A stretch of 61,169 nt of DNA from a virus: IMG/VR virus record IMGVR_UViG_3300020109_000001, positions 1 to 61,169 of that record. One strand, given 5' to 3'. Under the pieces are notes generated by a model. It had not been told where the DNA came from, did no database searches, and was given only the letters and a program-made list of their open reading frames with translations. The translations under genes were made by a program, and so were the position numbers. Below are positions 31,694 to 41,460 of the stretch, in pieces. Each line of letters starts with the position of its first letter. Position 1 is the stretch's first letter.

Positions 31694-32365
31694 TCAGGCC
31701 TCATTCGTTGACAGTTTTCCAGAAGCATCTGCAAACACAACACTTCCACTCACTTCCCGCTCCAACGGCCAGCGTGACTGTAGAAGACGGTTCTTGGCGA
31801 TGCGCGTGATCGTCACAGCATCAGATTGGTTCCCACCGAGAACATGGTATGCGCTGCTGTCCTCAGCATAGTAAAATCCAACATGACCCTGCCAACCTTT
31901 CGGACTCCCCCGCCAGAATGTGAGAACTGACCCACGGCGGGGGGAGACGGGTTGCCCGAACGCCCCCCACTGTCGTGCTCCGAGAGGATTCTCAGGAAGC
32001 TTGATATCTGGATTCCATTTCCTGAAGCAGGTGGCAACGAATGCGCCGCACCAGGGAATCTCTTTGGGATTGATCCATTGAACAGACTTGTCGAACCACT
32101 GCTTCAGGGTGGTGTAGTTTTTCCGTTCATGTAGACCCTTGACCAGAAGAGCCTCGGACATCCAAGGTTCTTCTTTGGTTGAATGTGCAATCTTCATCAG
32201 GGCTTCATGGGTCAGAGGCCCATAATAATCCCTCGCGACAAAGCCGATAGATTTCTTGAACGCTACGATGGCTTGATTGGTGAGGGGACCACGGTCCCCG
32301 TCAACTTTACCACTGTAGAAGCCCAAATCTTTCAGGCGTTGTTGGATTGCTTTCCAATCATACAT
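31694..32365 (-). CDS. Endolysin: peptidoglycan-binding domain plus CHAP-like amidase, 223 aa
   Basis: Residues 4-60 form a PG_binding_1 repeat (AIQQRLKDLGFYSGKVDGDRG). The catalytic part has IPWCGAFVATC (C106), GHVGFY (H161) and GGNQSD (N179), matching the TIGR02594/CHAP-type Cys-His enzymes. No signal peptide, so export depends on a holin. ATG at 32365. Confidence 0.93.
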   Translation of the reverse strand: MYDWKAIQQRLKDLGFYSGKVDGDRGPLTNQAIVAFKKSIGFVARDYYGPLTHEALMKIAHSTKEEPWMSEALLVKGLHERKNYTTLKQWFDKSVQWINPKEIPWCGAFVATCFRKWNPDIKLPENPLGARQWGAFGQPVSPRRGSVLTFWRGSPKGWQGHVGFYYAEDSSAYHVLGGNQSDAVTITRIAKNRLLQSRWPLEREVSGSVVFADASGKLSTNEA

Positions 32366-32841
32366 TATTCCATCTCCTCTCTTGGAAAGATAGAGAACAT
32401 GTTGCTTGTTGTGCAGACCACTTTATCAGGAAGCAATCCACCGAAAGGTCGGATCACTGTCCAACACACTTCGGCGTAATACTTACCAACAGGAAGTCGA
32501 CCACACCATTCATCGTCAGCCCATTGTGTGATTGGGGCTTCATGAGGCTCAAACAAGCCACCTCGATATCGCAAATTATCAGAACCACCACAAGTCATGT
32601 GACCATCAGGTGGATCTTTCCAGATACTCACTGAGTACATTCCATCAAAGCTTCTGTGGATTGTTCGAGTGATCGAGACGATTGGTTCTTCCCCAACTTG
32701 AGCATCTGAGATGGAGATTCGACCAGGCTCATACCACCATGTTGCGGGGACCAGCCAAGCTGCTGTATAGAGCACGAGTGCAATTGGAAAAACGAAGAAC
32801 CACATGATGACTCGTATAGATCGCCTATCAGTTGGGCTCAT
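32365..32841 (-). CDS. Membrane-anchored protein of the lysis cassette, 158 aa
   Basis: One N-terminal transmembrane span (residues 11-31, IMWFFVFPIALVLYTAAWLV) and a periplasm-facing domain with three Cys. Position next to endolysin suggests a spanin-like or regulatory role, but no lipobox or long coiled coil supports that. Starts at 32841; a longer frame is rejected. Confidence 0.6.
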   Translation of the reverse strand: MSPTDRRSIRVIMWFFVFPIALVLYTAAWLVPATWWYEPGRISISDAQVGEEPIVSITRTIHRSFDGMYSVSIWKDPPDGHMTCGGSDNLRYRGGLFEPHEAPITQWADDEWCGRLPVGKYYAEVCWTVIRPFGGLLPDKVVCTTSNMFSIFPREEME

Positions 32842-33098
32842 TGGCCTGCTCCCATGAATTCCTTGAACTTGTCCCATATCGATTGTCCTTGGCTCATTAG
32901 AAGAATGATTGCTGCAAGGAAAGCCAGAAGTCGCTTTCCCATCCATCCTGCTGTCTCAAACCATTGAACGAGTTCACCGGCACGTTTGAGTTGGGCAATT
33001 TCCTCTGCTGAAAATGGACATGGTTCATTGACTTTTTCTAGTCTGGCGGCTATTCTCTCAAGCGACCTCGCTAGTTCTATGATGTTTGGCTCAGTCAT
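32838..33098 (-). CDS. Small coiled-coil and membrane protein, lysis region, 86 aa
   Basis: Helical start (ELARSLERIAARLEKV), then one span at residues 54-70 (GKRLLAFLAAIILLMSQG). This arrangement is common for small proteins between tail fibres and endolysin, sometimes called holin or HP1-type. Overlaps the next gene by ATGA. Confidence 0.65.
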   Translation of the reverse strand: MTEPNIIELARSLERIAARLEKVNEPCPFSAEEIAQLKRAGELVQWFETAGWMGKRLLAFLAAIILLMSQGQSIWDKFKEFMGAGQ

Positions 33099-33116
33099 TT
33101 TTCCACCCTCGGGGAT

Positions 33117-33146
33117 CGGCGCTCTCGCGATGGTGCGAAAGCGCCG
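33117..33146 (-). terminator. Hairpin after the tailspike gene
   Basis: CGGCGCT/AGCGCCG arms with an inner CGC/GCG pair, between the tailspike stop and the lysis genes. No T run, so terminator strength is uncertain. Confidence 0.4.
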
Positions 33147-33155
33147 GAAGTCAGG

Positions 33156-35921
33156 TCAGGCAGGGACCGTGTAGATCGGCTTGCCGTTCGTGATGACCAG
33201 ACCGGGCGGGAGGATCGCACCATTGTCTACGAAGGTGTAGCCCGGCCCGGTCAGGTCGTGGACGGAACCCGCAACCGCCGCACCCTTCTCAACCTCGATG
33301 ATACTGCCCGCGTCCAGTGTCACCGTGACGTTGACTGTCGAGGCTGGGGTGGACCAGTCCTCCTGGATGCGCTCCAGCTTGGGCATCGCCGCCGTCAGAG
33401 AGGTCGTGGTCGTGACAGCATCGAAGTGACGGAAGCGCATGATGCCGCCGGACTGGACCTTTAGAGCAGCCGTGCCGCTGCCCTTGTGACCGATATAGCC
33501 CTGCTTGCCGATCCTGATGTCTAGCACCTTGCCATTGCTGACGGTGTAGTCTGGTCCAAGGAACACCTGTGCATATTGGTCATCAATGATCAGATCTTTG
33601 CCCGAGATGGGGCAGTCGAACACCAGCCGGCCCTGGGTGACGAGGAACGTCGGGACGTTGGTGGCGGTCTTGATGTAAAGCTGACCGGAAACGTCCCTGA
33701 CGCGAACCACGTCGATGTTGTTGAGGGTGTCGGCGGTCAGACGACCCGAGACACATTCCAGCAGCGCAGCGCCTTCACCGTCCACCGTCGCCAGTTCAGA
33801 CGTGACTTCCCCGAAGCGCGTCGTGGCCCCGCGAAGCTGCACGCTGTCCTTGTAGACCGTGCCCGGCACCATCTCCGTCAGCCAGTTGCGGCGATCCGCC
33901 CACAGCACGCCAGAGAAGCGCCGGTTCGGCTGGAACACGTCAGTCGTCGCTGCCGTGCGCGGGGCGCGGTAAAGCCCCGGCCAAGGTTCGCGGAAATACT
34001 GCTGGAACAGGCGGCGCTGCTCTTCCCGCTGCGCAGGCGTGAGGGTCCGCAGCCAGTCGAAATAGGCGTGAATTTTATCGCCCTCTTCGACGCCCGTCAG
34101 GTCCATCTGCGTGGCGGCGAAACGCTGGATTGTGGTTTCATCCAGGACCGCAGGGTCCGCACCCTTGGCAATCGCGTTGTCGGGGTTGCTTATCCAAGTG
34201 GGCGTTACCCAATCCCAGAAGCAGTTGTCGTGGGGCTGGGCATATTCGGTATCAGAGCCATAGTTGAACGCGAAGGCCATCTGCTCCTTGCCCTGGTTGG
34301 TCAGTTTTTCCACCCGCTCCGCCGCGTCATCCGGGTTTGCCCAGTGCATGACGATGTTTTCAAACGCCTCCGGATCGCTCCCGTCGAGGGAGAAGCCGAA
34401 ATTGACCGCAGCCGGTCGCATGTTTGATGCTACGCGCTTATACCCACCGGACGTCAGGATGTTGCCGACAAACGAAATATAATTCCCCATGCGACCCACT
34501 GAATTGATGTCGGTTACTGGGTCTTTGCTGGTGCCGGGCGCGTTGCCGAAGACATTGGCCTCTGCCAGCACGTTATCTTCCACGATCCCGCCCGGTCGAA
34601 TTTGGATCGCATGAGACGAACCGCGCGTGACCCAGTTGCGCCGAAGCGTGGCGTTCGCATGGTTGTGCTGGATATAGAAGTTATGGGCCAGGGCAGTCGG
34701 CGGGACGGGGAGGAAAGTGGTCGGGTCCGCAGGATCGGCAAAAATCCTGTTGGTCAGGTCATACCCGCGCTCCCATCCTCCCATATCAGGATAGCTTTCC
34801 AAGCACAGGAAGCTGTCCAGCGTCTCGGTGTAGACGCTCGCGTGGTGCTTGGCTCCGCCACTGCCCCAATTGTTGTTGGCAAGCTGCGTCGAGTTTGCAT
34901 CAGCGGGCAGAGGATGTGCGTCGAACGAGCCGCACCGATACATCGTCTTGTGGCCGCCGCCTTGAAGGTAGAAGCCACCGCGATACCTCAGCCTTTCTTT
35001 GTGACCCCACACATCGACGTGGCTGTAAATGGCACTAAAGGCCGAAAGGTTCCAGATGTAGGGGCAATCCACGTTCTGCTGGCAAATCCAGTTGCCCGTT
35101 ACGCGGTCTTGAAACTGCGCTGCACCGGTATGGTTGATGAACGGGCGAGTGCCGGTCCCGTAGCTGGTAATCAGAACCGGGTGGAACGGGCTTTCGCCTG
35201 AAGTGTGATCTGGGATGAAGTTTCCGCCAGATGGGTGACGGAAGTCCGAATAATCAAACCCGGCCTCAATAACGAGCCAGTTTGACTCGAAGAAGCGGCC
35301 ATTTCCGCCCCGGGTCTTGAGAAGGTTCGACCACAATGCAGCGGCCGTTTCGAAAGCCAGCGGCTTGTTCTCGGACTTGCCGTAGATACCATTATCCCTG
35401 ATCCAGGTGTCGGTGATCGAGGACAAGGCCACGCCCAATTCAGTGGCGATGTCCTGCTTGGTATATCCACCCTTGCCGCTCACATCATTGCGGGGACGGC
35501 GGGTCGCGAAATACTTGTGCCCAGACCGCCCTTTCTCGAACGCGACCATGCCGGTCGTCTTGTCGATCGGCAGCATGTAGTTGATGCCCTTGGCATGGCC
35601 CCGGTATTGCCGACGCGGCACCAGGTTGATCTTGACCGGTGTTCCGGTGTCCGTCTCGCCCGTCAGTTCGGTGACCGTGTTGAAGTCCGGCAGATCAGAG
35701 AGGACGACATAGGTGCCGCCCTCCTCGGCAGGCACCACATGGCCTTGGGAGATCGAGGCAATGGTTTCGGGCACCAGGACAGTCTTGCCGTCCCAGGCCG
35801 TGATCGTGATTTCCTCGCTGGGCGCAGGCTCATTGCCCCAATCCGCCCTGGTCTTGGTCACGCCGCGATGCCGCTTCGTGACGGTCCGGCCATTGAGATA
35901 AGGTCCAAACTTACGGGTCAT
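33156..35921 (-). CDS. Tailspike or tail fibre with parallel beta-helix, 921 aa
   Basis: Residues 160-570 carry right-handed beta-helix features: periodic short strands and Gly/Asn turns (NNWGSGGAKHHASVYTETLDSFLCLESYPDMGG, HNHANATLRRNWVTRGSSHAIQIRPGGIVEDNVL). The N-terminal 100 residues would attach to the tail, and the C-terminal 200 form a beta-rich trimer part. It may degrade a capsular polysaccharide; no catalytic residues can be assigned. GC content is visibly higher than the neighbours, a sign of recent acquisition. Confidence 0.8.
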   Translation of the reverse strand: MTRKFGPYLNGRTVTKRHRGVTKTRADWGNEPAPSEEITITAWDGKTVLVPETIASISQGHVVPAEEGGTYVVLSDLPDFNTVTELTGETDTGTPVKINLVPRRQYRGHAKGINYMLPIDKTTGMVAFEKGRSGHKYFATRRPRNDVSGKGGYTKQDIATELGVALSSITDTWIRDNGIYGKSENKPLAFETAAALWSNLLKTRGGNGRFFESNWLVIEAGFDYSDFRHPSGGNFIPDHTSGESPFHPVLITSYGTGTRPFINHTGAAQFQDRVTGNWICQQNVDCPYIWNLSAFSAIYSHVDVWGHKERLRYRGGFYLQGGGHKTMYRCGSFDAHPLPADANSTQLANNNWGSGGAKHHASVYTETLDSFLCLESYPDMGGWERGYDLTNRIFADPADPTTFLPVPPTALAHNFYIQHNHANATLRRNWVTRGSSHAIQIRPGGIVEDNVLAEANVFGNAPGTSKDPVTDINSVGRMGNYISFVGNILTSGGYKRVASNMRPAAVNFGFSLDGSDPEAFENIVMHWANPDDAAERVEKLTNQGKEQMAFAFNYGSDTEYAQPHDNCFWDWVTPTWISNPDNAIAKGADPAVLDETTIQRFAATQMDLTGVEEGDKIHAYFDWLRTLTPAQREEQRRLFQQYFREPWPGLYRAPRTAATTDVFQPNRRFSGVLWADRRNWLTEMVPGTVYKDSVQLRGATTRFGEVTSELATVDGEGAALLECVSGRLTADTLNNIDVVRVRDVSGQLYIKTATNVPTFLVTQGRLVFDCPISGKDLIIDDQYAQVFLGPDYTVSNGKVLDIRIGKQGYIGHKGSGTAALKVQSGGIMRFRHFDAVTTTTSLTAAMPKLERIQEDWSTPASTVNVTVTLDAGSIIEVEKGAAVAGSVHDLTGPGYTFVDNGAILPPGLVITNGKPIYTVPA

Positions 35922-35931
35922 GTCATGATCC

Positions 35932-37674
35932 TCAGGCTAGAAGGGCGTTGATTTGGTCGTTGGTCAGATCGGCATTTATGACCACCACACGATGGACAGC
36001 GCCGGTCCAAGACAGTTCAGAGGCCACAGACCGCTTGCCGTAGGCGACACGGTTCACGGCTGGCAGAGCGCCAGATGCGGCTGAAGATGCCCCTGCTACC
36101 CCATTTACCATCCCATAGTAATTACCGCTCTTGGCGCGCACCGCCATTCGGACAGGGCTGCTTGTCGACAGAAGGGGCGAGGTGATCGAACCGAGGCGGG
36201 AGCTGTTACCGGCTTGCGAGAAAAGTGCTGCTCGATATTCGTTATTCGCGAAGTGCCGGCCCACATAGACGATTTCGTCATTTGTGATCCCATCGTCTCC
36301 ATCATCCAGCGCGGCTAGGATTTGCGTTTGGTTTACATCAGCCGTGATCCCCTTCGCGGCAAGAACGTAGGAAGTGCCCAAGCCCGACACATCACTATAA
36401 TCAACCCCGGTAGGGCTGGTCTTGATCGCATTGGCTGTTCGTGCCGCTTCGATGCTGGCGTAGCTGACACCATTGATGCGAGCGCGGTTGTTCTGGAAGT
36501 CCACATCAACAATACTGTCAGGCACCCACCAGTTAGCAGGCGCCGCCACCGCGATCCCGTTGCTGAACACCGCCAGTTCGCTGTCGCTTCCCGCGCCTTC
36601 CATCCAGTCGCGGCGATAGATGTTCTTGCCGCCGTCCAGGACAGGATCGACGGTGTAGATGGCGACTCCTTCCGTTCCCTCGATCAAGGTCGCATCCAGC
36701 GCGGTCGTTCCGCGATAGTAGGCATGGCCGAACTGGATCGGCTCGATGCTGTCATCCCAGGTGAACAGAGGATCGCGGGTCGTCGTGACGGCATCCCCGC
36801 TGCGCGAGACCACTGCTTCCACGAGGTTCGCCATGCCATTGGTCAGGGACGAGTCCGGGGTGACGTAAGACCCTGCGTATTCCTGCGGCTCCTCAAAGAT
36901 CACCGGCTCAGAACCAGGGTCACCCTGCAACATGATTTCATAGTCGCGCTCAACCAAGGCAGACAAAGCCGAATCCACCGTAGCATTCAGGTTGAAGGTC
37001 TTCCAGCCATCCTTGATAGCCGTAAAGGAGATGGGTCCTTGGGCTCGAGCGATGAAGAGCCAGCGGTTGGTTGTCCCATCCCGAACCACCGGGACTACCG
37101 TCTGCCCCTGCGTAATAGTAGGGAGCCCTTTGATGTCCGTGTTGAAGGTGATCTGGGACTGCTGATCGACGGGGTTGAGATTCAGGACAGCCGTGATCTG
37201 TGGCATTTCCGACAGTTCTAGTTCATTGGACCACAGGGTGATTGTCCCACTGTCGTTGGTATAAGGAACCCCAGCCCGGATCCGACCTCCAGCTGTAACC
37301 GATCCAGAAGTAGGTGTATAGGTGTTCCCAGCCTGTCCTGAGATAGTCTCCCACGAGGCATTCTCATCAATTCGATACTGCCAGATAGGTGCACCTGGAT
37401 TAGGAGTTGGAACTCCTGAAACAGATCCCGTAGCAGCAAGAGTGATCGTGTCTCCAATCAATCCAGTTCCCGTGATTTGGGGATCAGAAACACGGGCAGG
37501 GGCGGAGGGAGCCGTCGAAGCCAGGGTCTTCAAATCGACCTGAGGTCCGACGAGACGTGCCTGGTAATTCGTATTGGGATCGAGACCAAGAACGTTGAAG
37601 TTTCCAGTCCCCGGCCGGAGATCCCATTGGGTCTCCGAAGCTTTCTTGATAATGATACCATTGACTTCAGGCAT
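35932..37674 (-). CDS. Tail fibre protein, mosaic, 580 aa
   Basis: The N-terminal 180 residues resemble an immunoglobulin-like/fibronectin-type repeat (LGLDPNTNYQARLVG, ISGQAGNTYTPTSGSVTAGG) and have the base composition of the upstream genes. The C-terminal 400 residues, in a GC-rich block, end with a concanavalin-like sugar-binding domain (YVGRHFANNEYRAALFS, SGNYYGMVNG, WTGAVHRVVVI). Receptor binding is the likely role. Confidence 0.75.
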   Translation of the reverse strand: MPEVNGIIIKKASETQWDLRPGTGNFNVLGLDPNTNYQARLVGPQVDLKTLASTAPSAPARVSDPQITGTGLIGDTITLAATGSVSGVPTPNPGAPIWQYRIDENASWETISGQAGNTYTPTSGSVTAGGRIRAGVPYTNDSGTITLWSNELELSEMPQITAVLNLNPVDQQSQITFNTDIKGLPTITQGQTVVPVVRDGTTNRWLFIARAQGPISFTAIKDGWKTFNLNATVDSALSALVERDYEIMLQGDPGSEPVIFEEPQEYAGSYVTPDSSLTNGMANLVEAVVSRSGDAVTTTRDPLFTWDDSIEPIQFGHAYYRGTTALDATLIEGTEGVAIYTVDPVLDGGKNIYRRDWMEGAGSDSELAVFSNGIAVAAPANWWVPDSIVDVDFQNNRARINGVSYASIEAARTANAIKTSPTGVDYSDVSGLGTSYVLAAKGITADVNQTQILAALDDGDDGITNDEIVYVGRHFANNEYRAALFSQAGNSSRLGSITSPLLSTSSPVRMAVRAKSGNYYGMVNGVAGASSAASGALPAVNRVAYGKRSVASELSWTGAVHRVVVINADLTNDQINALLA

Positions 37675-38212
37675 TGGTCCGCTCCAAGGTGATCGTCGTC
37701 TCTCCGACGGTAAAGGTGTAGTCAGGGAAGGTCCCTGCGTTCTGGACCGAGATCGAGTTCTCGAAGGGGGTGAACACAGGGACCGCGGTTGGTTTGATCT
37801 CGTAGTTCACCCGGATGGTGTTGCTTTGACCATTTGCTCCAGTAACCACAACGATCGCAAAACCAGCACCAATTGATGCAACATTCCCGTTGACAGTCAG
37901 GACCGATCCAGAGATCGAGAATCCTGTAATTGGTGATTGCAAGCTGAAGGTGTATGGAGTTACACCCCCAGATACCAAGTCATTGAGATTGACTGTAGTC
38001 ATCTGCCCCCGTTCCAGATTAACTGGATTAGGATTGGCAACGACAGGAGCATTTTGCTCTTTCGTAACAGTCACAGTTCCTGGCATCTTACGAGTGTTAT
38101 AGATCTCATAAGAACCAGGAGCAACCTTTTCTTCGACGAAAGAATTTCCTCTCCTTCTCACAAAGAGGGGAACGTCGATGATGTCGTCGTCAACAACGAA
38201 AAGTTTAGGCAT
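37667..38212 (-). CDS. Tail protein with Ig-like domains, 181 aa
   Basis: Begins MPKLFVVDDDIIDVPLFVRRRG; two beta-sandwich-like parts, the first with a GVTPYTFSL Ig-like motif. ATG at 38212 after GAGGAG. Overlaps the fibre gene by eight bases. Probably a fibre connector. Confidence 0.65.
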   Translation of the reverse strand: MPKLFVVDDDIIDVPLFVRRRGNSFVEEKVAPGSYEIYNTRKMPGTVTVTKEQNAPVVANPNPVNLERGQMTTVNLNDLVSGGVTPYTFSLQSPITGFSISGSVLTVNGNVASIGAGFAIVVVTGANGQSNTIRVNYEIKPTAVPVFTPFENSISVQNAGTFPDYTFTVGETTITLERTNA

Positions 38213-39005
38213 CTTCTGTCTCCTCAAAACTCATCCATTCAATACCGCCAGAAACATTGATCGTATTCACATCCGGCATCTTATTGAAGGTGATTCTAGA
38301 ATCACCACCCTGAACATCCCACAAGGAAACAGGTGAATCAATCACACCCACTGTGATTGTTACTTCTCGAGTCACACCTCTATCATAAAGGACGCTTGTC
38401 AGGATGAGCTGACCCGCGCGGTCGGGTATGTATACGCCTCCGGTTGTTTCTGAAAGAACATCCTCAGACACATCAACATTGTCTAGAACAAGCTTCCAGG
38501 TTAAACCAATACCCTGCCCTGGGTCAATTTGAAGTTCATCACCAACAGAAGCATTCGTAGGAGTGATAGACGGTTGTCTTACAAATTCAGGTTGTGGAAT
38601 ATTGGCAGGGCCAACAAACCAACCGCGTTGTTCTAGCTCAGGGTCTGACGGGTGTAGTCCCTTAGCTTGTGCAGTCCAAGTCAAATCACCTATATCTGGG
38701 AGGGTGACTTGAAATGGCTCTTGATTATTTCTTGTTGCGACAACTTGTTCGCGAAACTTAAGAACACCCATATAGACTATTGGACCAGTTCCAAGATATG
38801 TAGCTGGTGTGATGGTTATAACCTCCCCCGCCTTTGGATTTGCTGGAGAGATTTGCGTTGGTGTCTCAAGTGTTAATTTTTGGAGTAGTTCTCCTTGTCC
38901 ATCCCACTCAATTGGTTGTCCCATATAGTATGGAACAATTTTTTTCTTCACACCATCTGAACCAACAATCCAGATTTCAACAAACTTCTTGAATAGATTT
39001 CGCAT
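38205..39005 (-). CDS. Tail protein with Ig-like domains, 266 aa
   Basis: Repeated Ig-like strands (TPTQISPANPKAGEVITITPATY, TPTNASVGDELQIDPGQ) and a final IDSPVSLWDVQGG. A structural protein of the baseplate or fibre complex. Unrecognised beyond that. Confidence 0.65.
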   Translation of the reverse strand: MRNLFKKFVEIWIVGSDGVKKKIVPYYMGQPIEWDGQGELLQKLTLETPTQISPANPKAGEVITITPATYLGTGPIVYMGVLKFREQVVATRNNQEPFQVTLPDIGDLTWTAQAKGLHPSDPELEQRGWFVGPANIPQPEFVRQPSITPTNASVGDELQIDPGQGIGLTWKLVLDNVDVSEDVLSETTGGVYIPDRAGQLILTSVLYDRGVTREVTITVGVIDSPVSLWDVQGGDSRITFNKMPDVNTINVSGGIEWMSFEETEDA

Positions 39006-39006
39006 G

Positions 39007-39432
39007 TCACACCGTCACAAGGTAGATCATGTTTCTTTCTGGATTTGTCATCGAGTCAAACAACTGTTTGCTGATAACCCTGTTTTGATAACCAGTCACC
39101 AGATTCTCTTGTTCAATTACGAGCAAGTCGAAATCATGAATAGGACGTTCTTTACGAATGTAGAGCGGGGGGACAGGGTCGACCACCGCTCCATCATTCA
39201 ACTCGATGACAACTTGGTACTTGGTGTCTGCAAAATACCCAGCGTCATTCGGCCAGACATCTACACTGAACTCACCTTCACCATTGTGTGTTGCAGCGAT
39301 AGATTTCTTAGCGATGTATTCACCATTCTCGAAGTCAGAACCTGTTAGTCGAAAAGTGATCGACTTGATATTTGCACTTTGACCATCTGGCAAAGTGATC
39401 GTTCCTTCAACCTTTACTTTACTGATGGTCAT
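39007..39432 (-). CDS. Tail-associated beta-rich protein, 141 aa
   Basis: Begins MTISKVKVEGTITLPDGQSA, a carboxypeptidase-regulatory/Ig-like barrel for about 80 residues. ATG at 39432 after GAGG. Lies between fibre genes. Confidence 0.6.
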   Translation of the reverse strand: MTISKVKVEGTITLPDGQSANIKSITFRLTGSDFENGEYIAKKSIAATHNGEGEFSVDVWPNDAGYFADTKYQVVIELNDGAVVDPVPPLYIRKERPIHDFDLLVIEQENLVTGYQNRVISKQLFDSMTNPERNMIYLVTV

Positions 39433-39442
39433 TTTATTTTCC

Positions 39443-39925
39443 TCAGGTTGGTGCACCAAACATAACGTCAGCTTGTTTGGGTGTTATGTTTGCATACTTG
39501 CGGATTTCTTCAAATAACGGATGATTCCTTTCAATTTGAGTAACACCCGCCCAAAAAACTTCAATTTCGTCAGCAGACATACCAGTTCCACTGCTTTCTA
39601 AGAAAGATTGGAAAGTAGGTGGCCAATCTCCTTTAGCAGCGATTTTTGCTTCTTGTGGAGTAAGAATACCCATTCTCATGAGAGTGAGGCAGAAATCTGC
39701 CTTACTCACTGACGCTGTTTTTCGCCATAGTTCAATAGCAACATCAGAAACATCAGATTGACCAGGAGGAAGAATTGGCGGGTTTGTTCTTACAACGTCT
39801 TCCCAAACAGCTGGATACTCTTTTTGTGAGATTGTGATTGGCACCCAGCCATGGTGTGGATGTTTGATATCCATATCAATTCGGGATTTATCAGGATTGA
39901 TGTACCGTGCGTTACGAAAATCCAT
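39443..39925 (-). CDS. Tail fibre assembly-like protein, 160 aa
   Basis: Opening MDFRNARYINPDKSRIDMDIKHPHHGWVPITIS follows the pattern of proteins encoded beside phage fibres that help assembly. Followed by an all-helical part. It directly follows the fibre gene at 39925. Confidence 0.65.
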   Translation of the reverse strand: MDFRNARYINPDKSRIDMDIKHPHHGWVPITISQKEYPAVWEDVVRTNPPILPPGQSDVSDVAIELWRKTASVSKADFCLTLMRMGILTPQEAKIAAKGDWPPTFQSFLESSGTGMSADEIEVFWAGVTQIERNHPLFEEIRKYANITPKQADVMFGAPT

Positions 39926-41460
39926 CAGGAGATCCTCTTGAAGAGTGAGACCATTCGACCATCGCCAGAAGTGTAGGACGATAGGATACCATGAAGTTGC
40001 CAGGTTCCGGAAGGAGATTGGGCATTAAACTGACCGGGGTGGTCGATCCGTCCAGAGGCGTTCGCATAGTAAAGACTACTACCTGACACCGTTCGCCCAA
40101 CTTGCCAGGCTCCCGTTCCCCCAGGGGTAAGTAGAGCATAGGTCCCTATTGCCCCCACCCCCAATCGAGAAGTTAGTTCACCAACAGCTGCTGCAGACAA
40201 TGAATGAGTGTGACTAGTGTCAGTTCGAGTGTTTTCAGAATCAGCAGTAATGGAACTGGGGATGCCAAGTGAGATCGTGCGATCTCCTCCAAGATTTCCT
40301 CCACCGGCTAGTCCCATGCCCGCCAAAACCTGACGAGATGTCCGAACTACCGTGGAGTCTACAGACAAGGTTCGGCTTCCGGCAAGTGAACCTCCACCAT
40401 TCAACCCGTCGCCGGCTGAGATAGTCACAGAAGTTCGAGCAATACTTGAGGGAATCCGATCAACGTCAAAGACACCAGTCCCCATGTTTGCAGGATTCAA
40501 GTTTGTCAGAGCGCTTCCGTCCCCTCCAAAAGAGGCTGCGCTTAGTCGACCAGTAGACCCATTGAAACTGAAGGTTTTATAGTTCACCCCGTCAGTAGCA
40601 TAAGACCGAAGATGAGTGTTTGCATCCGCCCCAGAAAAGAGAACGGCTCTGCGAAGTCCATCGTTAGCTCGAAGCCAGAACTCGGAGTTCCCTGTCGCCG
40701 TTGGAGCATCGACAAACAGGTGCCCCAGGATATACTGTGACCCAGTGAAAGTGTTACCTGCATTCCTCCGAGCAACTGTTGAATCAACCGCAAGAGTTCT
40801 ATCTGCAGAAAGGTTACCACCACCAGAAAGTCCGTCACCGGATGTAATATTTCGAGAAGTTCTTACAATTGTCGAAGGTGCTCGAGCATCTGCAAACGTA
40901 CCCGTCATATTGGCTGCGTTTAGATAATACGATCCTTGCTGGCCATCCAGCAAATCTGCATCAAGCCCACTCCCCGCTCCATCAACATTCTTGAGCATCG
41001 TAAGAATGTTAGCATCCGTAAAGTTACCCGCAGTAACCAAACCAAGTTCAGTTGCTGTTGGTTTATTACCAGGATGATAGACAGTCTGTCCGTTCACCTT
41101 CAAGGCGGCAGTAGCACCATTCAAAGGAACAATGTTAATCGAACCATCGTTACCAATTCGGATCGATTGACGTTGTGTAGTTCCCTTGCTCAATGTTAGA
41201 GCAACCTGGTCGCCTGATGTAGCAGATGCCTGCATAACTGGAGGCATTGCAAAAGTAAGTGTCTGCAACATGGTCGATGCCACGTTGCGATTGATGAATG
41301 CTGTCGTATCGAGGTTCGTGTTCCAGTACGCAACAAGTGCGTTCAACTGAGTAACAAAACCAGGAAGAGCACCCATGAACGAATCTGCCCGAGCCGCAAA
41401 ATCGGCTGGGTTCGCTCGAGTAGGAGGAGCGGGGAGTGGTGTGAGTACAGGTGCGGCCAT
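39925..41460 (-). CDS. Tail fibre protein with internal repeats, 511 aa
   Basis: N-terminal helical part, then three repeats of the form GDGLSGGGNLSADRTLAVDS (near residues 205, 350 and 380), typical of trimeric fibres. ATG at 41460, adjacent to the preceding stop. Receptor-binding fibre is likely. Confidence 0.85.
   Translation of the reverse strand: MAAPVLTPLPAPPTRANPADFAARADSFMGALPGFVTQLNALVAYWNTNLDTTAFINRNVASTMLQTLTFAMPPVMQASATSGDQVALTLSKGTTQRQSIRIGNDGSINIVPLNGATAALKVNGQTVYHPGNKPTATELGLVTAGNFTDANILTMLKNVDGAGSGLDADLLDGQQGSYYLNAANMTGTFADARAPSTIVRTSRNITSGDGLSGGGNLSADRTLAVDSTVARRNAGNTFTGSQYILGHLFVDAPTATGNSEFWLRANDGLRRAVLFSGADANTHLRSYATDGVNYKTFSFNGSTGRLSAASFGGDGSALTNLNPANMGTGVFDVDRIPSSIARTSVTISAGDGLNGGGSLAGSRTLSVDSTVVRTSRQVLAGMGLAGGGNLGGDRTISLGIPSSITADSENTRTDTSHTHSLSAAAVGELTSRLGVGAIGTYALLTPGGTGAWQVGRTVSGSSLYYANASGRIDHPGQFNAQSPSGTWQLHGILSSYTSGDGRMVSLFKRIS

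Noticed and set aside
34602-35201. Rightward frame of 199 residues antisense to the tailspike
   Set aside because: GC-rich coding sequence often leaves the opposite strand open; no ribosome site, and the tailspike on the other strand is well supported.
36322-37221. Rightward frame of 299 residues antisense to the fibre gene
   Set aside because: Arg-rich composition typical of an antisense frame, with no neighbouring rightward genes.
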